From Euwallacea fornicatus (Eukaryota; Arthropoda; Insecta; Coleoptera; Curculionidae): 64,000 nucleotides of DNA. Made by a program: the position numbers and the translations under genes. The DNA is taken from NCBI RefSeq assembly GCF_040115645.1, contig NC_089550.1, forward strand, positions 992,001-1,056,000. The letters are read 5' to 3'. Shown here piece by piece: positions 14,001-23,410 of this stretch. How positions within the stretch are numbered: position 1 is the first letter of the stretch; each line of letters opens with the position of its first letter. The notes under the pieces were generated by a model. The model was not told the DNA's origin, did no database searches, and worked only from the letters and a program-made list of their open reading frames with translations.

Positions 14001-16848
14001 GGTGAATAAGGTTTGCACGTAATTAACGCAACAATAATGCACGCATTATGAAGCAAAGTGTTTCATAATAAAATGAAGCTTCGTTGGGTAAATGGGCTAA
14101 TATTCTCATCTTTGTTTGGATTATAAAACAGGCCGTTTGTCACGTTTAGCCATAATTTAAAAGAATTAGGTTTATGCGCTCGTGTGTGGGCTTTAAGGCG
14201 AATAATTTCGTACTGCTTTATTAGACGCCCATACTTATTTTTGTCCGCATGGAAGAAACATTATTTGTCTTCATTTAAGTGTGTCTTATTTTTATTACAC
14301 TGCCGGCGTTTTATTGAATGAGAACAGGACTGGGAATTTTAAGTAGTCCAAATTGTGGCACCGCCATGTGGAGAGCTTAAGCGGTTTTCTTGCATTTAAA
14401 ACTTGTAAATAAATCTCGAAATATGTTTATTATCTTTGCGTTCACTGGACAGACACTTTCTGTTCTAGATCCAACTAAGAAGCGCCGGCCTGACCGAACC
14501 CCACATAGCCGAAATAACGGCTGCTTTGACCGTTCTGGCTAAATACGGAATCCTGGGCGTGGGTCTGGGTATAGGAAGTGCCCACACCGGGGCACTGCCT
14601 GTGTCCAGCTATCTGAGCATTATGGAGCAAACTGGGGCGAACGCCGCCACTACCGGCGTCTTCGGCGCTGTTGGCCAGATCAGTTTGGGAGAATGCCTTG
14701 GTAAGTGCACGCCACATCCGATATCCGTCATGGTATTTGTCGGCAGCGTTTTCGACGAGAAAAGCATCAAAATGATTGATAATTTCACTCAAACCACTGA
14801 GCTATTTCGTTTTTAATATTTCAAACAGGAATTCACGGCGAAGATATCCCGAGATCTTTGCGAAGATTGCGAACTGTCGCCCACATGTTGCCAGAAGTTA
14901 ATTAATTAGGCAATTAAACTTGATAAAGTGACAATCGAAATCGAATCGAAGTTTCGAAAATCTGGCGACTGGATGGTTACAGTATACATCAATAACAGAG
15001 TGAAACGGCAAGAAATACGCTAAATTCTTACTGGTAAAGCTTTGTCATGTTGTGCCATTACCTCACCAAAATTCGCTTCAAATTAACACCGAATTCTCGT
15101 TATTTTTTACTCTCTGTCTCCTACCAAAACGGCTCTTGTTTCTTTTTCGTTTTTGGATATTATCCAGCAAATTTATTAGTTTTAATGCCCGAACATAATC
15201 CCGTTTTATGTCCTACAATGCACCAGTTCTATCTAATTAAATTCATCGGTTTCATTATGCAGAATACCGGTTTGTTAGTTACATGCAAAAATCACTATTT
15301 TCGACCACTTTGTAGGGCAATGCAGACAAACAATAGGCGCCAACGTAAAATTCCCTTTGTAATTGCAAAGGAGTTGAAAATGAAACCGGGAAATGCAGTC
15401 TTTTACATTATAAAGCCCGTTCGACATTTAATTATGCAAAAACATTGTATTTTTAGTAACGTTTTCTTCAATCTGACATTTTTAGCGTCAGCGCACTCAT
15501 CGCTTATAAGGCGTCATGGCTTAAGGTGACGTCATTACCTTAGACTTCATCACCATGAATTAGTGTTTCATATGAAAAACAGATGGTTCAAAATGTAAAA
15601 AAACAAAGCTACGTTCACGTTGTCAAGGTGTTTGGGTTTTATTACCTTTATTTCACTGGAAGTGGACTAAAGTTACTTTAATTGTGCTTCCATCAAAGGT
15701 ATATTCGACTTTAAAACGGCGGCGGGTAACACTTGTATCATCTCTCTAGGCTTTTTTTTATACAATAAAAAAGTTCAATTATTCCACATGAACAGTATCA
15801 TTATTATAGACGTATGTTCGTTGACGGCTAGATAAGAGCACTCCTCCCGGCAGCCATATTGAATTTGAATTATGAGAGCGAAAACTGTCTGAATTTTTAT
15901 CCGTCATCCGACCACTTTACCCTAATTGGTTATTTCAAATCAGTAAGGCGCATTTCAGACCAACCAGCTCATTGGTAACTTGTCAATCCTGATGGTTTTT
16001 TCTTGTCAACTTTTAAGGAATCACAACCTCAAACTTAATTTTATGTCATAACTACCTAATTTCGTTTATATTTTACCTCTCAGGCGTTGAATTTACTTTT
16101 TGAGTTCTCAATAACCGATAGTCCTAATTTACTACATATCATCGATGAAGAGAGAGTGTTATGCAAGAGGTTAAAGTCTCGTTCTTAAATGTAGGTGCAA
16201 ACTCACCAACTCCGCGGTCTAGCCTGGAAAGGTATGATTCGACCTTCGATTATCCCTTCCGCCATCAGACTTCCGCCGCAACTGCGCCCATCACCCTGAA
16301 CAACAACAGCTTCGGTCTCGGTACTAATCCACAAGTGGCCGTACTGAGCAAGAGCCCCACTCCTGCCGAGGTGAAGGGCCATACCGAAAGCAAGAACGTG
16401 GAGATTCCTGAAGTTATTGTCGGTGCCATTTTGGGTGAGTTGTTGACCAGTTTTGGATTTTTGGAAATCACAACACTGAACACACAAATTTGCGACACTA
16501 ACGCGATTAACCTCACTTTAAAAAAGAAACACAGATCACCAGGACGTCAAGTTTTGTGCATGCGCACATCAAGTTTGACAGGGGTGGCGTTCGTTTATTT
16601 TTGAGAAACTATTTTCTTTTCTAGGTCCGGGAGGCCGATCCCTGGTCGAAATCCAGCAAATCAGCGGCGCCAATATTCAAATCTCGAAGAAGGGAATCTT
16701 TGCGCCCGGTACCCGAAACCGCATCGTTACAATAACGGGTAGCCAACATTCCATAACGACTGCGCAGTACCTGATTGAGCAACGTATTTCGGAAGAGGAG
16801 CTGAAGAGGGCCCGAAATAACGGCATCGGCACTCTCACGATGCAGTGA
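1886..16848 (+). CDS. ps: Nova/pasilla KH-domain RNA-binding splicing regulator (5' partial, 7 exons)
   Basis: Seven exons join in consistent phase into 496 residues plus stop: 1886-2032, 5380-5537, 7412-7565, 12777-13111, 14469-14700, 16195-16434 and 16625-16848. The product has three KH domains, at about residues 5-75 (GXXG loop GKGG), 103-175 (GKAG) and 410-485 (GPGG). A long Ala/Ser/Asn/Gly-rich linker separates KH2 and KH3, as in fly pasilla and vertebrate NOVA. These are nuclear proteins that bind YCAY elements in pre-mRNA and control alternative exons (family knowledge). Linker blocks such as ILSKVVEDPQSGTCLNVSYA and SLNNNSFGL-like text (here ITLNNNSFGLG) are diagnostic. The first exon starts in mid-codon, so at least one upstream coding exon, carrying the start and N-terminus, is missing and probably lies outside the window. 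Identification is very secure; individual splice sites less so. Confidence 0.96.
2033..5379 (+). other. pasilla intron, 3.3 kb
   Basis: No coding exon was recognised here. The intron is AT-rich and contains a tight YCAY cluster at 3205-3226. Open stretches at 2528-2788 and 3231-3575 show no homology I recognise. It ends in a T-rich tract and tttctag at 5373-5379. Confidence 0.8.
3205..3226 (+). promoter_or_regulatory. YCAY cluster, candidate Nova/pasilla autoregulatory site
   Basis: Four TCAT tetramers lie within 22 nt (3205, 3214, 3217 and 3223). YCAY clusters are the known RNA target of Nova KH domains, and vertebrate NOVA regulates its own splicing. This cluster sits on the sense strand of the gene's own intron. 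TCAT is common in AT-rich DNA, so function is inference. Confidence 0.3.
5380..5537 (+). CDS. ps: pasilla exon: end of KH1 and KH1-KH2 linker
   Basis: The acceptor is tttttctag and the donor CAA|gtaagt. The phase joins the preceding exon to give G-TTERVCLITGSVDAILIVL, then a basic/acidic helix ending EKIREKPDL. A linker ending ERDKQ follows and leads directly into KH2. It begins in phase 1 and ends in phase 0. Confidence 0.95.
5538..7411 (+). other. pasilla intron, 1.9 kb, with degenerate tandem repeat
   Basis: No coding exon was recognised. A degenerate array of units about 165-180 bp occupies about 5960-6690 (separate entry). The segment 7080-7360 is GC-richer and open on both strands; this looks like base composition rather than a gene. 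Confidence 0.7.
5960..6690. repeat. Degenerate tandem array, period about 165-180 bp, about 4 copies
   Basis: A block resembling GGAGATTAAAATG followed about 25 bp later by TTTGCGTGC recurs at about 6255, 6420 and 6593, with a weaker copy near 6076. A second block, GAGTTTTCGGACCC-like, recurs at about 6010, 6163 and 6338. Spacing is 165-180 bp. Copies are strongly diverged, so this is an old array seen by eye. Confidence 0.5.
7412..7565 (+). CDS. ps: pasilla exon: KH2
   Basis: The acceptor is cattttcag and the donor ATTG|gtaag. The translation starts VKILVPNSTAGMIIGKAGNY and ends QERCITVIG. It is near-identical to KH2 of fly pasilla, with an intact GKAG loop. This is the best conserved exon of the gene. 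Confidence 0.97.
7566..12776 (+). other. pasilla intron, 5.2 kb
   Basis: This is the largest intron of the visible part of pasilla. It contains the 99-bp tandem duplication at 10081-10296. Other open stretches (7993-8268, 9441-9808, 11229-11531) show no recognisable protein. The 3' end has a pyrimidine-rich tract before a rather weak ttgaag acceptor. Confidence 0.75.
10081..10296. repeat. 99-bp tandem repeat, 2.2 copies
   Basis: Copy 1 is 10081-10179, copy 2 is 10180-10278, and a partial third copy starts at 10279. Copies 1 and 2 differ at about three positions, so the duplication is recent. The unit is GC-richer than the intron around it, contains the palindrome GTCACGGTGAC, and has a length divisible by three. 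It is therefore open on both strands as a 33-residue repeat (plus strand SVFKCVMSSLEVRRRQRR...). I see no evidence that it is translated. Confidence 0.92.
12777..13111 (+). CDS. ps: pasilla exon: end of KH2 and first half of the KH2-KH3 linker
   Basis: It begins in phase 1 after ttgaag and ends AAG|gtagga in phase 0. The translation starts GEKDQNKQACMMILSKVVED and continues through the conserved NVSYADVSGPVANYNPTGSP block. It then enters a low-complexity Ala/Ser/Leu/Gly stretch and ends TAQLLDHVK, matching fly VATQLLEHIK. Codons here are clearly GC-richer than the flanking introns. Confidence 0.94.
13112..14468 (+). other. pasilla intron, 1.4 kb
   Basis: AT-rich, with no recognisable exon, repeat or open reading frame of note. 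It ends with ctttctgttctag. Confidence 0.75.
14469..14700 (+). CDS. ps: pasilla exon: second part of the KH2-KH3 linker
   Basis: The acceptor is ctgttctag and the donor CTTG|gtaagt. It runs in phase 0 and starts IQLRSAGLTEPHIAEITAAL, then TVLAKYGILGVG, which matches fly SVLAKYGVLGMG. It ends GVFGAVGQISLGECL; the fly counterpart has VFGAVGQVNLEQ. Confidence 0.94.
14701..16194 (+). other. pasilla intron, 1.5 kb
   Basis: No conserved exon was seen. A 160-codon open stretch at 15047-15529 shows no homology and looks like chance. A small alternative exon here cannot be excluded, because the linker of this family is spliced variably. Confidence 0.65.
16195..16434 (+). CDS. ps: pasilla exon: end of linker and start of KH3
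   Basis: The reading phase from the previous exon requires two bases before the next full codon. This selects the acceptor aaatgtag at 16194 over the nearer-looking ggtctag at 16222, which would shift the frame. The translation is GANSPTPRSSLERYDSTFDY..., then ITLNNNSFGLG, SKSPTPAEV and NVEIPEVIVGAILG. The donor is TTGG|gtgagt. The KH3 glycine loop is split at its first Gly by the following intron. Confidence 0.88.
16625..16848 (+). CDS. ps: pasilla last coding exon: KH3 and stop
   Basis: The acceptor is cttttctag after a 190-bp intron. The translation starts GPGGRSLVEIQQISGANIQI, followed by SKKGIFAPGTRNRIVTITG and an ...AQYLIEQRISEEELKRAR tail, ending TMQ and TGA at 16846-16848. The C-terminus is short, as in the fly protein. 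Confidence 0.96.
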
Positions 16849-19471
16849 TAACCATTTCGTTATTATTCCTCCATCTTGTTTGCGCGCCACTGGATTTTCT
16901 AAAATTGGACGAGCCGTTTTCGGTGGAATATTCGAGAATGTTCGATGGTTGGGGTACTCGAAAGAGGCTCGCATGTCCCGCGCGCGTTGATTTTTTGTTT
17001 GCGGTTTTGTTTTTGTTTTTGTGACGTGATTTATTTGTCTATTGAAATTCTAAAATGTTGTTATGATACTATATTATCACATGACCCTGTAATTGAGGCT
17101 GTTGATAAATTTTACATGAAGTTGGTAGATTTTAATGCGTAAACTTCCGGTTGCAAATTTTTGTTTACAAAAAAACGTGTCTCATCTGTGGTTCTTTGTA
17201 GTTTCTCCGGTCTTTGTTCTTTGTCTCTGTTTTGAAGCCTAAAAGTGATGGCGGATGCGGGGTGACTCGAGAATCGGAGGGAGAGAGACGCGCAGTCACT
17301 TCCGCGAAGCCAAGAAAAGATGTAAATATTTTTCCATTATTATATTAGAAAGAACTATTGATTGTTACCTGAAAAACCTTTATGTTAACTGTTGAAACGT
17401 TGATCTGATTTTTAGGAGATCGAAGAGATATAAAATAGAAATAGATGAATATTTAATTAAAACAAAAATTGTGATGATCATCAATTAGCATCACCTCATT
17501 GATGTTTGCCTATACACAGTGGGCCAAATAAATCTACATATTTAGCTCGCTGCGTCCTTACATTTTTCATTATAACGTTGCACACATTACATGTGGTCAC
17601 TTAGATTTCATACAATTTATTTTTGTTATGTACATTTTATTCAATTTCACCGCGTTTTTACCACGAACGTTTTATTTAAACTTGTGTAGATAGGGTTTAA
17701 AATTATTCAATTAATGCTATATTGGGCGGATCTGATTGATAAATATTAGGAAAATCAGATTCGGTAGTAATTGTTGTAATAAAGGTTTTCTGGGGCCGGA
17801 AAGGGGCGGAATCTATACCAGATTATGGTTGGTAGGGCACATGAGAAAGTGTTTGAACGGTGTTGGAGCGAGGTTGTGCCTCAAAACATTAATAAATTAG
17901 TTTAAAAAGCGATCGGAGATTTAGCTAGTCGAATGAAAATGGACTGCGTTAAAATCCTGTGCGGCAGATGTCAAGACCTTTTAATGCGGGTCAGCTCCCC
18001 AGAGGTTCTCAATAAATTAGGTAAGCTGAATGAAAACCCTACGACAGGAGACATCAAAAGAGAATTAATAAGATCTTCTAAATATGCAGCATACTTCAGC
18101 ACTCGCACTTCGTGCATATTTCAACATGAACTTAAACATGCAGATAATACAGTGACATAATTTAAATTTCATATCAAGCCAGCTCTCGGATTTCACACAA
18201 GAGAAATAGAAGATAAAAAATAGGTCGTAGCTTGATTATGTGCCGCAAAATGAGGTTAGATTGTTATATTAGGTCACTTAGGCAACCAAATATGCAAAAG
18301 CGATGATCGAAATGTGTCCTTTTCTTGAACAAACTTCACAGCTGGATAGACGTGAAACTTAAATGATCGCTCGGTACATCTACGGAGTGAAATCATGCAA
18401 CAAAGAAAACTTCGTCAATTTCCAGACTTAAAATGTCTCTTAATTTTTGAACATTTCCTCTGGTTAACGTCTTTAGCACAACACCTCTCTGCAGGTCTAC
18501 AGGGTGGTTCCGGTCAGGCGGGTAGTCGTTTGGTATTCGGGATCAATATCGCAACTTAAATATTTCTCCCTTATAAAATGAAATCGTATATCGATGTACT
18601 TCGGTTGGAAATGAAATTCTGAGTAATGGATAATTTTATATTGCATCAACTGTTGCACGCAACTGCGTTGCGTTATTGACATACTCGCCAGTATCGCTCA
18701 GAAAAATCTTGCCAGGTTGTTAGATATTCGATTACACGTTCGGTTGTAGGTAAGGTGAGGGATTACTGGGTGTAGACATGAACGTAAAGTGTATATGGAA
18801 TTATGAGTGCGAATCCGGTGTGAAACGATTGTGTGACACAGGAAACGCAGATGAATTCAGGTCGATATCTATTAGGCATACCTAGAATACCACAAGTTCT
18901 CAACCATTAACGGACACATAATCTAAAGCTGCTTTTCCACGTTAACATTTAAATTGCTTGAACTTCTCTCTATCAAACACAACAAAAATCCACCATAATT
19001 CGGTATAGATTGTACTTGCAAGGCCACAAAGGACCCAAAGTAAAATATATACTTCCACATAAAATAACCTTCTCTTGATTGTAGGTAGTCACAGTACGTT
19101 CCAAAATAAGTACCTGTATTTGAAACTCAGGCATAACAGATCCTATTTACTTGAAAAGAAGTTCTAATATAATTACTATGTTATAAAAGATGTGAATAAT
19201 AGAATGGATTATAATGTAGCAAATCGTAAACAAAAACTGTTGTGTTTGGAAAATGAGTATTTTTAAGCCTCAAAAGAAAGGAAAAGCTTATTATCACGAG
19301 CCTTTGGGTGTCTTTCTTGGACGTCTCCGAAAAAGCATATTGTAACACAAAAAACTGTAAATAATGCGAAACTTATATTCGAGAAAACCCAATTATTGCT
19401 GTTATTTCTTATATAGAATCTTAATATATTAAAGAGAAACATATTGAAGGAAAACAAATAAATGTAATTCG

Positions 19472-19493
19472 ATTATTATTATTATTATTATTA
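19472..19493. repeat. (ATT)n microsatellite
   Basis: About seven perfect ATT units. A shorter run of the same motif lies at about 22060-22076. Confidence 0.9.
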
Positions 19494-20255
19494 TACTACT
19501 GTTATCGCATGTTGTTGTTGATGTTAATGTTTGGGCAGTCTTTTCATCTTAACCATACTGTCATCTTTCAGTTTGTTAACATGCGCTAGTGATAAGATTT
19601 TATTTAATATCGCTGAGCCGGCTTTATTGGAGGATTTCCTCTGATAAATAGTGGAGAGTCTAGTCAACTGTATACTTTGAGGAAATATTGAGCTTTTGCT
19701 AAGTTTTATAGATTACTGACAAAGCCGGTTTCACTTACTGGATTAAGTTTTAGGTTAAATTAGGTTAACGTGTAAACCATAGAGGAGAATCTTCTCGCAT
19801 TCCTGTAAATATGGCTTATGGATATTTTCGCTTAAATTGATGTTTCCCCCGTTACTTTTGTTCATTCTTAGCAGGAAGGTTACATGCTGGTCGTTTACGA
19901 GATGTAACTTTCCGGTACTGTCAATTTCGAAATGTTCTATATTTTTGATACATACATTTAGTTGTACTTTTCTCATAACAGTTACACGCAAATACGATGA
20001 TAATAATAATTCGGGGCAAGTGGTGCAATATCGTTGAGAAGAATCGATTATCGTTATATTCAGGTAAAAATTTCAGTTGTTGTAATCTCTTTTGTTCCCT
20101 TTTTACGTGGGTAACATTGCCGGTTTTCTGCGGTGTATACCAGTGTGTTTTCATTCGTTTTGGCCATAGTTTCACTGTACAGTTTATCACAAACAAACCT
20201 GAGTTACGTGTCGCGATTCGCGGCGCATTCGAAAACGAACAACAAAAATACCCGT

Positions 20256-20356
20256 AGCGTAACAAAGCTCCTAAACTCCGATCCTCAGACGTATAATTTG
20301 AGTGAATTAATGGATGAGTGGAAGCAGGAAAGTGCCTTCACCGCGGAGTTTCGGTA
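20256..20356 (+). other. Unassigned short open segment, possible exon or gene remnant
   Basis: One frame reads SVTKLLNSDPQTYNLSELMD then EWKQESAFTAEFR before a stop. This has ordinary protein-like composition at the start of a GC-richer patch. I do not recognise it. The start codon upstream is in low-quality AT-rich sequence, so it could be a spliced exon, a fragment or chance. Confidence 0.2.
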
Positions 20357-21113
20357 GTTCCGGTGACTCGAGCCCGTTGAGGGTGTAATCCCCTAATCAA
20401 GTCGGGAAGTAGGATTGACTGCCGTTTGAGGCACCATATTCTGACCTGCGCGAAAGTTCGACATTCCGCTTGCACGTCTTCAAGGCGCCTCCTGCAATCG
20501 GGGTCCTCGGCGTTAGACGTCGACGTCACCGGAGGTGGCAGTGGCCAGTCAGCAGAGCTTTCCCCACGTTCTTCCTTTTAAAGCATTTAATCCTTTTATG
20601 TGTTCCTTGGACTGCCCCGTGCCGTGGGCAGTACTGCTCAGTACCAGCATCCGCCATCCGCTCGATCACGAATCTCGGTGATCGGAAAGCCACATCACAT
20701 TTGCAAATCCGTAGAGCGCCGTTCGTGAGCCCGGTCTGGCCAAACGACACGCTTCATCGTCGCTTGAAATGTGTCTCGGAGCTGATATAATAATATTTCT
20801 ACGGAAATGGTTTCCAGGACAAGTTTGAACTCTACCATGATCGATAATGCCATAATGGCAGCTCCCATACGTCTTGGCGCTCCAGACATTTCCTCGGCGA
20901 TTTCTTGTGGCGCATAAGCGCGGTATGTTCTAGATCTGGAGAAACTTAAAATTTCTTACGTGCGTGGATAATTATAGACCCAGATTTCCAGGATTGGGTC
21001 AGGTTAGCTTGTTGCTCGGTCGGTAAATTATCGATCAACAATCCGTAAAGTTTTTCGAAAATTTCAAAATTTTCTAGCGTTGTTTGGAGCTAGTTCTGAG
21101 GTATTTGGAATAG

Positions 21114-21581
21114 TTATGAGCGTCCACTTTGATTCTCTGTTTCATTGAGCGCGTCCTCAACAACTCTGCGAAAGTATTCCGATGCTCTGTTCGGAACGGT
21201 CACAATGTTTCTAGTTTGGCCAGAGAAATTTCGCGAATTCGACGACGTTTCCTTGTTGAATTGGCACGGTGCCGGTTCGACCCCTTTTAACGTAGCAAAT
21301 GCGAACTCGAACTCAAGTGGTTTCATGTCTGCTTTTAATCCCAACAGACCACTGGAATTGCCATTCATACGCATTAGCCTGTTGGAGAACGTTCGGCTCA
21401 CCCCATCATTTCGCTCTTTTCGAAAATTTTCAATAAAACCGAACGTCATACGCCGGTGTTCCTCTGGGGCACCTGCGCCATGCCTCACCGGCATATCGCA
21501 GCGGGGCGATTCGAAGGCTGCCGGGACCCACAAGTTTTTGGTGCTCTTTTTCGTTTTTTGAGTCCCACTTTCGTTTTTCAA
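21114..21581 (-). other. Unassigned open frame of 155 codons, open on both strands
   Basis: The minus frame encodes a basic, Asn/Ser/Arg-rich sequence, with text such as KPLEFEFAFATLKGVEPAPC and ASEYFRRVVEDALNE. The overlapping plus frame (21145-21561, 138 codons) is also open, with VWPEKFREFDDVSLLNWHGA. At most one can be coding. The local GC content is higher than the flanks. I recognise neither product. It may be a degraded mobile-element or host-gene fragment. Confidence 0.25.
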
Positions 21582-22316
21582 GCACGACGCCCTCGTTGTT
21601 GGAAAGGATCACGGGACGTGCCTACCGTGTCCAGAACTCCGGTGTTTTCCCCATCTACAAGCTTCTGTCCGCTCGGTCCGCCCGGATTGCTGGCAATGGA
21701 ACTGTGTCCAAAACACACACATCGTCATAAAAACAACATGAAAGTTGTTACTGTGATACACATTATTTATATTAATAGTGCAACAACATTATTGCGAACC
21801 ATCGTCACCCAGCATTACCAATACCAGATGTAATCGAGATGTTGCATTATTAGTTGAACGAAGACATCATCAAAAAGCATAAGTAATAATCGGACTTTAA
21901 GTTACAATATATAATTAAACTTGCCTTACTTACATAAGTACGCGTTATACACTTTTTGTCCTGTAATGGTATTAGAAAGCTTAATTTTCGTAATTAACCA
22001 TTACTTACTGTCAGTAATAAAGGGTAATTTCGTTGGTGTAAATACTTTATTTTTGTAGTTATTATTATTATTATTAAGTAATTTTCTTCGTCTTAGTTTC
22101 GTTGGTACGAGGTGTCGTCCATCGATATTTCTGAACGTGTAAATCAGCTGTTGTAACTAATCATAAAGGCCTATATTATATAAAAAGAGAACGGGAGGAC
22201 TGTTATATGCTTAGGGAAGGAGTTGGGAAAGGCGCAAGTTTTCTATGATGATAATGAAAAGACTCTTATATTATGGTTATTAAACGTTAATGTATTATTG
22301 TTAAATAGAATTTCTC

Positions 22317-22430
22317 GGACACCCCGTAAAAGCATCGGCCCCGTAGAAAGCCCTCTCTCATCCGCACCGGGCGAGCGTGCAAGGACAATGCGTAAGGCGG
22401 GGAAGGTGGCGCTACAGGGTGTCCCGATAA
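22317..22430. mobile_element. Two facing ends of TACAGGGTGTCCC-type elements
   Basis: GGACACCCCGTA at 22317-22328 and TACAGGGTGTCCCG at 22413-22426 match, in opposite orientation, the terminal sequence of the palindromic elements at 45.6 and 63.1 kb. Full partners of these ends were not found nearby, so they look like truncated or nested copies. Confidence 0.5.
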
Positions 22431-22700
22431 AAACCTTACCTCTATCGTTCCAATCTCTAAAAGTAGTCGAAGTTACCATTTATGGCATTTTTACATCTTA
22501 ACAGTTACAACAATCATAGTGTTTAAAGTTGGCCAAAATGTTTCCCCCTAAGGCAGTACCAATTTGGAACCGACTATAGAAATAGAAACACTTTGTTATT
22601 ATTGCACTTAAGGATGGCGTCATGGTTTTTTGTTTTCATTTTTGTTATAAATAATAAATAGATCTTGTTAGCAGACGTAATAATATAATATATTTGCTAG

Positions 22701-22733
22701 CCCCGAAGGGGTATAGACAATAGTCCTTCGGGG
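22701..22733. repeat. Hairpin with perfect 9-bp GC-rich stem
   Basis: CCCCGAAGG (22701-22709) pairs perfectly with CCTTCGGGG (22725-22733) across a 15-nt loop. It stands out in a very AT-rich surrounding. It lies in the putative pasilla 3' UTR and could be an RNA structure; function is unknown. Confidence 0.7.
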
Positions 22734-23410
22734 TTAATTACACTATACAGTTATATGGAATAAATAATAGATTCAGTGATATTAGTTATTGGAAACATGG
22801 TTGGGTTACCAAGAGGTGGAATCTTGGTGAAACGGGTCATAGGTTTTATTTGAAGTTGGTGTATGGACATGCACTTTGTTGCTACAGACTGTACGATGTT
22901 TTTGGGTCGCCCGAATGGTGGTTTCGGTTCGAGCCTGGCCCAGTGTGTTGAAGTTTTAAATATTATAATGTACTGTTTGTAGCTTCTGTTTTAAACTAGA
23001 TTAGTAACACTGCATTGTCAAACACATTATTATTCAATAAACTCCATAGTGCCATACATCGTATTTTTCATGATTTCCTCACACGCTTTCTCTTTCATTT
23101 CTTACTACCATGTCCATTTGGCGTTTTGTTGCTCGGCCATTTCATGATGCATGAGTACCACTTCTAATAGCAATATAAGGTTTTAGCAACAAAATGACAT
23201 GTATCCACCGCAGTTTTTCCTCAGTCTCATCACGAGGGAATCATGTTCTGTTCGTTTAGTTTCACACAGCAAACAACAGACTCAGTAAATTAAAAATCAG
23301 TTTGTTTCTTTGTGTCCGTCCGATGTTCTAGTCAGTATTGATTCGATTTTTTTGTATAAATTTGTTAATGTCTGTGATATGGCTGGTGATTAATAAAAAG
23401 TGTTAAGTTT

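Larger units (their letters stand above)
16849..23410 (+). other. Downstream of pasilla: probable long 3' UTR and/or intergenic DNA
   Basis: About 6.5 kb of mostly AT-rich sequence without a recognisable gene. AATAAA hexamers occur at 17527, about 17780, about 22650, about 23035 and about 23390. Any of them could end the pasilla transcript, and Nova-family mRNAs often have long 3' UTRs. It contains a YCAY cluster near 17478-17503, (ATT)n runs at 19472-19493 and about 22060-22076, a strong hairpin at 22701-22733, and a compositionally distinct patch at about 20250-21600. The true transcript end cannot be decided from sequence alone. Confidence 0.5.

Noticed and set aside
15047..15529. 160-codon open frame in a pasilla intron
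   Set aside because: AT-rich, no start context, no recognisable motif or composition of a conserved protein, and inside a well-defined intron.
17933..18160. 75-codon plus-strand frame after pasilla (with CGRC and a KRELIR stretch)
   Set aside because: Short, no recognised domain, and embedded in AT-rich probable 3' UTR; not supported as a gene.
21269..21280. GGTTCGACCCC resembling a tRNA B box
   Set aside because: No matching A box, acceptor stem or anticodon arm can be folded in the upstream 60 bp, so no tRNA gene is called.
22923..22934. GGTTCGAGCC resembling a tRNA B box
   Set aside because: The upstream sequence does not form a cloverleaf and lacks an A box.
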